NCBI GenBank assembly: GCA_963422465.1
Contig: OY730170.1
Location: 496,001-560,000 of the forward strand
DNA: 64,000 nt
Source: Lichina pygmaea
Lineage: Eukaryota; Ascomycota; Lichinomycetes; Lichinales; Lichinaceae
Direction of reading: 5' to 3'
The notes under the pieces are model-generated. The model was not told where the DNA came from. It saw only the letters and a list, made by a program, of their open reading frames with translations, and made no database searches. A program made the translations under genes and the position numbers. Below, piece after piece: positions 56,952 through 64,000 of this stretch. Every line of letters starts with the position of its first letter. Position 1 is the first letter of the stretch.

Positions 56952-58632
56952 CTAGACATCCTCAAACTCAACTTCTTCCTCGTCGTCATTCTCGTCTCCT
57001 TCCGGCGCGGCCTGTTCAGCCTTGACGGACGCGCCATTTGCCAACACTCTTTTTGCCGACGAGACGACAGACGCTGCTGCTGCTGCTGCTGCTACAACTG
57101 CCCGTGGTCCTGCAGCAGGAGGTGCTACGTCGTCTGTTCGTCGGCGTTTCGCGGGATTTCGGTTGCTGCTGGTACTACGGCCTTCGTCGCCGTTCGTCGT
57201 CGGTGTCCCACTTGAATTTTTCGACGCCCCTACTTTGTGCCCGTTCGATTGCGGTTGAGAACTCACGCTGCTTGCTTTCGAGGTGTCTCCGTTCGGAAGA
57301 GCAACGACGGCGGCGGTGGTCGTGGCTGTAGCGGGGGTAGCGCTGATCGTCGTCGTGTTGTTGCTGCTGCCGCCTAGCGTGGGCGTGCCAACGTCCTCAA
57401 ACTCTCCTTCGTCGTCGTCATCCTCGTCCTCGTCGTCGTCAGACGCCTCTTCCGCCTCCTTGGCTTTTTGCTGGTCACGTGCCAACTGTGCGTAGTACTC
57501 GGCCACATCATCGTTGATCTCTGCTTCAGCCGTTTTCTTGTCCTCCTCTTCCTCGGACCCGAGGGCGATCAAGGTGTCGCGTTGGCGCCTCGCTGCCTGT
57601 TCTTTCGCACCAATCGTTGTATGCTCGCCCGTGACTGTGCTGGTCGTGTGCCACACGGGCAATGCGTTCTGCTCCGCTACCCGGGCCTTCCGCTCGGCTT
57701 CTGCTGCCTGCTGTGCTGCCGACTTCTCCTCGTTTGACGTCACGTCCACTTCAATGCGCTGCACGGCCACCTGTGTGCCTTTGACAACGGTTGGTAGCCC
57801 ATCGGAAGCTGACCCAACTGGGACAGTAGTTGCTATTGGATTTATCAGTAAATTCCGCTGGACAGGAAGCCTTGCATTGTATGCAATATCGAATGTGTTG
57901 CTGTAGATGGGCATGAAATTAGCCATGGGTCGGTTCAACGGCAAGGAGTTCGTGGCCGTACTCGGGTATGACAACTCCGTCGATTCGAGGGAGCAGCACA
58001 AGCAACGGTTCCAGCTGTTTCATCAACTTGCTCTGCATTTCGTGGCCGCCTCTGTCACCAATGCTCTCATCGTCCCGATCTAGCGGCCCATCGCATTTGT
58101 GGCAGTAGAAGCCTTCCGGTCCGATGTAGTCGAGAACCTCCAGCTGCGTCCATCGGCTTTTGCACCGAGGACAGAAGTAGTCTTTCCGTTCATCGGTCGG
58201 TCGTATCAGACTCTCGACCTCCTTGGTGACTCGGTATATCCGAAACTTGATGGCATCAAGAGTCTGTCGGAAGTCGATATAGTAGTATGTTCGACTGATC
58301 GGTCGCTGCATGCCCTCACGGGTCTCTTGGCGATTGTGCCTATCCTCTGCCGTTAGCTTGCTACGAAAGCAGCAGTCGCAGGGACGAGTACACTGCGAGT
58401 AGCCGATGCTCCTCAAGCTTGGCGCACAACTTCCGGAGCTCTTTGGTCTGTAGGCCCAAGAGATGAGCCAAGTCATCGTCGCGCAGTCTAGGACGTCTGT
58501 TAGCATGTCTGCATCAGGGTGCTGGATAGAAACTCACGCAGAGTGCACCAAGAGGGCGTCCACGATGAGAATGTGCTTTGTCTCATAGAACGCTCGTACA
58601 ACAGAGCGGATAAGTGGCTTGGCAAGGTCCAT
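56952..58632 (-). CDS. TFA1: Transcription initiation factor TFIIE alpha subunit
   Basis: TFIIE alpha recruits and regulates TFIIH at RNA polymerase II promoters. Exons are 58632-58538, 58487-58392, 58339-57962 and 57900-56952, giving 505 residues. The winged-helix part reads AKPLIRSVVRAFYETKHILIVDALL joined to ALRDDDLAHLLGLQTKELRKL, then HRLLAVHNRQETREGMQ and PISRTYYYIDFRQTLDAIKFRIYRV. The zinc ribbon is intact: FCPRCKSRW (Cys about 120, 123) and FYCHKCDGPL (143, 146). Later family blocks are NARLPVQRN, GLPTVVKGTQVAVQRIEVDVTS and QNALPVWHTTSTVTG. The acidic C-terminal region (DDEDEDDDDEGEFEDVGTP) and the terminal EEEVEFEDV are typical. Introns are 50-61 nt with CTAAC branch sites. Confidence 0.94.
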
Positions 58633-59170
58633 GGTGACTTGGTCGCCGCGAAGTGACTGAAGAACGCAACGATAATGAAGGTTGTGTAGAACGTTAGAAG
58701 GAGTTTTTAGGAAACCATCGGGATCACACAGGTTGTACAACGCTGCCCATGGCTCACTCCTTCTGAGCGTGACGGCTCAGCGAGGTGGAGAAGTCACATG
58801 GGCATTGGAATGTTGATTGTTCTGGAGCCTGAGCTTATTGTGCCTTTGTGCCTCACTTGCGCTGTAGGGCTGAAGCGGCAAGATTGTCAAAAATCATGAG
58901 AATAGCCGCCCTACCATCTCAGAACCGACGACCATTGACGTAACGTCCCATAGCTTGTGCGTATTTAGAGCTAGTACGTCATCTACGTGTCGTAGCACGC
59001 CATCAATGATAGGAAGTGGACGAAAGACTGTCTCCCGCCTCAAACTGCTGACTTCGATACTCAGCACAAGACAAGGGTCAATTTTCTCAGATGTCTCTAG
59101 CGCAACTTTGAGCAATTTGTACTCTCAGGGGCACAATTTGATTCCTGGTAAACAACAAAATTCTGCTATC
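58633..59170. promoter_or_regulatory. Divergent region between TFA1 and PUS1
   Basis: 538 bases. No independent gene is seen. The frame of PUS1 stays open leftwards to 58,955 and contains an in-frame ATG at 59006, discussed under findings. Confidence 0.45.
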
Positions 59171-60731
59171 ATGAAGCGATCCGGGCAGGAGAGCCATCAA
59201 ACAACGGATCCAGGGAAGCGGCGCAAAAGAGATATGGGACGTAATGAGTGGAGGTTGTTCGATTCTATCCTGATATCTAGCGCCCTCACTGACTGTCCTA
59301 GACGTCAATCGAAAGGCAAGCAAGGCCGTAACAACGGAGAACGGAGAGACAGAAGAGGGTATCCATCAAAGACAACAGATGCAGATACACCAGACTTATC
59401 CCTGACTCATGAGGGTGAAGCAGCGGAAACGAGGAGACCCAAACGTAAGGTGGCTGTCATGATGGGATATTCGGGCACCGGCTATCAAGGGATGCAAGTG
59501 TTGGTGCGCCTTGATGCCATCGCAGCTCACCCAAGTCGTCCTGACAATGAGATCTAGAAATAACACAGCCAAGACCATCGAAGGAGATCTGTTCAAGGCT
59601 TTTGTCGCTGCCGGGGCAATATCCAAGGCTAATTCCAATGACCCAAAGAAGTCGTCCCTGGTCCGCTGCGCCCGCACCGACAAAGGAGTACATGCGGCCG
59701 GCAATATTATCTCGCTGAAGCTGATTATCGAAGATCCGGACGTGGTACAAAAGGTTAACGAGCACTTACCTTCTCAGATTCGAGTCTGGGGCATTGAGCG
59801 GACAAACGGGGGCTTCAGCGCTTATCAGCTATGCGACTCAAGAATATATGAATACTTGATTCCTTCGCATGTCATGTTACCACCGCATCCGCAAAGCTTT
59901 CTCGGCCAGAGGCTAGAGGTACTCGCGCAGAAAGCCGGCGACATTGAAGGGCTGAGGCAACGACAGTCGGATGCTATGGGTTTCTGGGACGAAGCGGACG
60001 AGAAATTTGTCAAGCCCGTGTTGGAGACAATACCAGCTTCTATCCGTCCAGCGGCGCTGGCGGCTGTGCACAGTGCGGCTCCTGGCTCTCAGTCCGAGAC
60101 ATCTGCTGGGGTAGACTCAGTCGACGCCCGGCCAGAGCCAGGCGATGGAGGGCGCCGACGACACTTGGAAGAGGTCAAATCCCTGGAAACCGCCGTCCGC
60201 CAGCTGAAAGCCGCTTACGTCCGAGCAAGAAACACCTACCGCATACCCCGTGAGCGGCTGGAACGGCTGCGGCAAGCGCTGGACGGTTACTGTGGCACGC
60301 ACAGATTCCACAACTACACAGTCGGCAAGAGCTATCGAGAAGATAGCGCTAAGCGGGTCATCAAAACGTTCAGAGCAGACGAGCCCATCGTCATCGGAGA
60401 TACGGAATGGCTATCCCTCAAAGTGCATGGTCAGAGCTTCATGATGCACCAGATTCGAAAAATGGTCTCCCTGGCAGCCTTGGTCGTCCGCACCGGATGC
60501 CCCTTGGAACGAGTCGAGGAGACGTACGGGCCCAGGAGGTTGACCATACCCAAAGCTCCTGGCTTGGGGCTCCTTCTGGAGAGGCCGGTGTTCGATAATT
60601 ACAACGAGCGGGCCGCGCACATTCAGAGGAACGAGATTGACTTTGACAACTACCGCGCCGCGATTGACGATTTCAAGCGGAAGATGATCTACGAGCACAT
60701 CTTCGCGGAAGAGGAACAAGAGAAACAGTAA
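59171..60731 (+). CDS. PUS1: tRNA pseudouridine synthase PUS1
   Basis: Pus1 (TruA superfamily) makes pseudouridine at several tRNA and U2 positions. Two exons are certain: 59171-59499 and 59558-60731 (500 residues). GYSGTGYQGMQ is joined to VNNTAKTIEGDLFKAFVAAGAIS, the family's first block. The catalytic Asp lies in RCARTDKGVHAAGNIISLK. Further blocks: DSRIYEYLIPSHV, YCGTHRFHNYTVGK, FMMHQIRKMVSLAALVVRTG and PKAPGLGLLLERPVFDNYN. A further in-frame 54-nt intron is likely inside the first exon (about 59,250-59,303, donor GTGGAG, CTGAC branch, CCTAG acceptor); it would remove a hydrophobic stretch from an otherwise charged leader and give 482 residues. An upstream in-frame ATG at 59006 could add 55 residues. 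Confidence 0.92.
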
Positions 60732-60740
60732 GCGGCGACG

Positions 60741-61232
60741 TCAGAGACGGGGCCTCATCGATCGTGTCACTATCTCTTGGCTGATTTCGAGTTCGCTGTG
60801 CCTAGCTTTCACTCGTTCTTTGCACAAATCGACAGCATCGTCAGCACCCAGTTTCTGTACCTCAGCTCGGAAGGTCTCGAGGCTCTGCCTACCGGCCCCG
60901 AAATCTCTACCAAGGAAGATGCCGTCAACGTGCTGACTGTCATAGAAGGAAACAACAAGGAAGATAGAGATGGAGCTGACGAGGGCGACGATGGTGGCGA
61001 CGAGGATGTCGACCGAAGATGACCAGTGTGGGAAAAAAGAGCTGGTAGATGGATGACGCCTCCAACCTACCGCAGGATGAGAGTTGGGGGGTGGAAAAGG
61101 GGGGGGGGGGGTGTTGTTGGTCCATCTGACAGTGCTGGGAAAAAGCGCTTCGGAGATAGTGCGCGTCATCAGGAGCATGTGTTGAGCCACATTTCGCAGC
61201 CCAGGATTGCCGGTAGCGCTGGCCCTCGCCAC
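60741..61232 (-). CDS. Possible small membrane protein
   Basis: This frame of 163 residues has one clear hydrophobic segment (SVDILVATIVALVSSISIFLVVSFY, given here as about residues 72-96), followed by a charged C-terminal half (FRAEVQKLGADDAVDL, then RVKARHSELEISQEI). The region before the membrane segment is Pro-rich and contains a homopolymer C/G run in the DNA, so it may not be translated; the start is unknown. I do not recognise a family. It is convergent with PUS1, the two stops only about 10 bases apart, which argues for an overlap of 3' untranslated regions if both are real. Confidence 0.35.
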   Translation of the reverse strand: MARASATGNPGLRNVAQHMLLMTRTISEALFPSTVRWTNNTPPPPFPPPNSHPAVGWRRHPSTSSFFPHWSSSVDILVATIVALVSSISIFLVVSFYDSQHVDGIFLGRDFGAGRQSLETFRAEVQKLGADDAVDLCKERVKARHSELEISQEIVTRSMRPRL

Positions 61233-61770
61233 CTATCGCGGATCGGTATTATCATCATCATCAACTGCTCATAGGGTGAAACCGCCGCATAGCCGCGTCG
61301 TCGTCCTGGCGTCCCTGTATTTACCTGAATAACCATTCTACAACGCCAAGTGAGGAGTAGTGCTTACATAGGAATCGTCCTGTCTAGCACAGCCTAGCAA
61401 TGCCATAGCAGCAACTCTGCCTCCAACTCTCTGGTTAGAAGCTCGCCGAGCGCCAAAACTTGGTTATTTCGATGAAGATCTCAAAGTCCATGAATGTCCG
61501 AAGCACATGCGTGCTTTTGAGGGACTCGGAACACGGTGACTCGATGTTGGAGGCTGCTTGAATGAAGCAAAGGCTGGCTCGTTTACACCTAGTCTTTCGT
61601 CCGGTACAGTGGATATATCAGAGCAGGGCATCGTCGTCGTCGCCTTATTAAGACATATCTGTAAGACTTGGTTCATCAGAGTGGGTATACTGAGTGGCTA
61701 GCTTACATGTCATATCCCAGACTTGCGAACGGACCTTCAGACATCGTATGACAATGGTGTCGTTGGTAAC

Positions 61771-62426
61771 TCATATAGCTCCCTGGATGGAGAAGGACGA
61801 TAGGACTATGACAAGGACGTTGATCAATGCCCAGACCAAGGGAATCCAGGTCGACATCTGAAACCTTCCGGTGAGGTAGAGGCCGGCGAGACTGTAGTCA
61901 CATGCGACGACATGTCAGCCAAAATGTCCGTCCATGACGTGATCTGGATGCCCATTTCTTGCTTGCTTTATTCCATGTTCATGATTCTCTCCACATGAGG
62001 ATAGAAGATCAACATACATTAACCCGATGACACTGCCGGCCATGGCGGCCTCAAGGCCGGCGACTACGAGAAATACGAGCGGCACCATCCAGGTAACCGG
62101 CCAGCTCTTGCGCTGCTGCATCGCGACCGCGTAAACGCTGGCACCGAGGTGTACGATGCCGTAGACCAGCAGGGTCCAGAACAGCGTAAAACGCCATATG
62201 TCTTCGTAGTCGTGAAGATACGTCGCCGAGCTAGACCTGCCCGGAACAGGCCAGTAGAGGGATGGGAAGGAGGTTCTCCTGTCGTCATGTTCTACGGCCA
62301 GGGCGGTGGAAAGGGCAGATGGTGCCGGAGGGGAGCTGGTAGAGTGCGAGGTCAGCTACGATGGAGATTTATGCCCCTTTTGGCAGCAGGAGAGGCTGGC
62401 CGTGGAGTTTACCTTGTTGACGCCAT
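61771..62426 (-). CDS. TMEM170-like integral membrane protein
   Basis: This three-exon gene is easy to miss because its exons use different frames: 62426-62413, 62335-62018 and 61891-61771, giving 150 residues. It reads MASTSSPPAPSAL, then SFPSLYWPVPGRSSSATYL, YEDIWRFTLFWTLLVYGIVHLGASVYAV (membrane helix), WPVTWMVPLVFLVVAGLEAAMAGSVIGL (helix) joined to LAGLYLTGRFQMSTWIPLVWAL and INVLVIVLSSFSIQGAI. The order and the LYWP, DIWRFTLFWT, MSTWIP and SSFSIQG phrases match the TMEM170 family as I remember it. Human TMEM170A is linked to ER sheet shape and nuclear pore formation; the fungal role is unknown. Three membrane segments are expected. The 126-nt second intron has a GTATGT donor. Confidence 0.85.
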
Positions 62427-62607
62427 GCGTGCGGTCGAAACATCCCCAGGAAGGCTGTTGCTCTTTCCTGCAGGTGTGACGGAATGGCAGTTAACGACTT
62501 GAAGGTCCCTAAATTAGGGTAGCTAATCACTGGAAAGACGCTAGTGATGGGCAATGCCAACCCGAGCTTCTAGCGACTCGTTTAGGCTCTACCGCATCAC
62601 ACGGTAG

Positions 62608-64000
62608 ATGGACCTGACGCCTTCGCCTACTAAGGAGGTCATTCCCACAACCTCAATGCGACTGAACACCCGCCGCAGGACCCACAACACCCAGTTGAGT
62701 AGCACACCCCAGGAATGCATCGAGTTGCGAGGACGGGTCATCCACACTGATGGCAGCTGTGTACCGGTACCCCTGTACTGGTGTCGGCATCAGGCAGGAT
62801 GGTTTTGTGGACGATGTAAGCAGTGCTGCTTCGTCTGCCCCTGCCTCTGCCTCGCGCGAGAGTGTGCATGGCTAAGCCTTTTCACAACACAGCATCCAGA
62901 CGGTGCTCTTCATCTTTGGGCCCATCCTGCTGCCCACACTCATAGGCTACTACTGCTCAAGCCAGTCGTCGGTGGCGAGGGCTCAGCACATCCATGTTTG
63001 TGCCAAGCGGCGTTCAACATGCGCTGAACATCCTCTTCACCACAGCCTTCCTTGCACTGCTCTTGTCGCTGGTGTCTCTGCAGCCGTTCAACATGTTCAA
63101 GGTGACTGGCTCACGCTTGCAGATACCCACAGACGTCCTCTTCAACCAGCTCGTGTCTGCTACCGGGCAGTCGTTGACACTGCACGATGAGATTCTCAGG
63201 TCCAGGTTCACGTCCCTTGATTTTTGTCTGCAGTACCTCGCTTTCAGCCCGGATACCGTTGTCGACTGTGTCTTCTGCAACACAGACGAACCAAAGTCGT
63301 ACCTCTACTACACACTCCCGTCCATCCTTGCGCCGCACCTCATGCACGTCAGTCTGCTGGGCCTGCTCACGTCGTCACTGCTCTTCGGCGTCAAGGCAGG
63401 CATGTGGCGCACGCAGGTGACGATCGCAGGCAGTGCCCTGGCCGCGGTCGAGCTGTACCTGCGCGCGAGCTACGACGTCCGGCCCAACACCTCGACAATA
63501 CGGCTCCACGAGATTGATTTCTTCCACTGGCGGCTTCTCTCGTACCGAGGCATCTGCATCACCATCGCCGACGCCGTGCTGGGGTGGATGCTGTATCTGT
63601 CATCGACGAATTGTGCCTTCGCCAAGCCTCTCTCGCTCGACAAGCGTCTGCGCCAGACCACCGAGCTTGTTGACACCGCCCACCGCAAACTGCACGCCTT
63701 GGGCGTCACCAGGGCCGCTGTCGCCAATGACGCCCGCCTCAGGAACGTCGTCGGCGGCTACCGCGACGTCGAGGACCACTTCATAGCGAGCATCGTCAAC
63801 AGAGACGCCCACGTGCGACAGGCCATCCGTAACGTCAAGGCCCGCATGGATATAAACACCGTCAATCTCGAAGCCGACCAATATGTCAAGGCTCTGATCG
63901 TGGGCAGTTCTCCCGGCGGTGAGTACCCAGGGGCAAACAGCGGACAGGCAATTGCACGTGCAACCAGCACAGGTTCGAAAACAACACGTCCACCCCCTTC
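62608..64000 (+). CDS. Conserved fungal multi-pass membrane protein, partial at right edge
   Basis: The main block (about 63,021-63,919) reads ALNILFTTAFLALLLSLVSL, TDVLFNQLVSA, DCVFCNTDEPKSYLYYTLPSILAPHLMHV, LRASYDVRPNTSTIRLHEIDF, and WRLLSYRGICITIADAVLGWMLYLSSTN, then a coiled-coil-like stretch (TTELVDTAHRKLHALGVTRAAVAND). I recall this layout from uncharacterised fungal membrane proteins with a CxFCxxxDEPxxYLLY phrase. Four to five membrane segments are likely. An earlier segment VLFIFGPILLPTLIGYYCSS (about 62,903-62,962) is one frame away; the intron or other junction between about 62,965 and 63,012 is unresolved, as is the 5' exon structure. A GTGAGT donor at 63,920 suggests another intron before the window ends. 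It is divergent from the TMEM170-like gene. Confidence 0.65.

Noticed and set aside
59250-59303. Calling the 54-nt segment in PUS1 a definite intron
   Set aside because: Branch and acceptor are good, but the donor GTGGAG is weak and the frame stays open either way, so it is noted only as likely.

Overview
The window is nuclear DNA of a filamentous ascomycete (Pezizomycotina). Genes are dense and lie on both strands. They are broken by short introns (mostly 45-90 nt) with GT-AG ends and CTRAC-like branch points shortly before the acceptor. The gene set (SET9, BUD4 with anillin-like and PH parts, a giant USP-type deubiquitinase with a fungal C-terminal region, TIP41, POP3, MRH4) is typical of that group. 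I lean towards Eurotiomycetes, but the sequence does not settle the class. Exon models were built by hand from splice signals, frame and family similarity. Each completed model sums to a whole number of codons unless stated.

Layout. 1-2,210 is a transposon graveyard: an array of 42-bp repeats, the broken 3' end of a Ty3/Gypsy chromovirus, and a 5'-truncated Tad-like LINE. 2,399-6,582 holds a BTB protein and an 846-residue disordered protein, followed by about 2 kb of tandem repeats. 8,788-16,579 carries PRO1, ATP23, an Aurora kinase, TIP41 and CBP3. 16,827-23,979 carries NOC3 and NIP7 (head to head, both for 60S ribosome assembly), SRP72 and an unknown protein with a myristoylation-type N terminus. 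25,303-27,665 is SET9 (H4K20 methyltransferase), followed by about 4 kb with no confident gene. 31,648-33,639 is VPS24 and ESS1/PIN1 (divergent). 35,399-44,944 is BUD4, MRH4 and POP3. 45,942-54,731 is one deubiquitinase gene of about 2,636 codons in 11 exons. 55,615-56,060 is a SINE-like element. 56,952-62,426 is TFA1, PUS1, a possible small membrane protein and a TMEM170-like protein. A multi-pass membrane protein gene runs off the right edge.

Nearly all genes are housekeeping: mitochondrial biogenesis (ATP23, CBP3, MRH4), ribosome and RNA processing (NOC3, NIP7, POP3, PUS1), mitosis and cytokinesis (Aurora, BUD4, ESS1), TOR/PP2A signalling (TIP41), transcription and chromatin (TFA1, SET9), and trafficking (VPS24, SRP72). 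I saw no secondary-metabolite cluster, CRISPR array, rRNA or convincing tRNA gene. The most interesting signals are the 3' tail shared by the SINE and the LINE, unusual gene architectures (a coding exon holding only the start codon, a GC-AG intron, a probable 40-nt intron, a retainable last intron in the deubiquitinase), a possible mitochondrial leader upstream of PUS1, and two conserved genes of unknown role.
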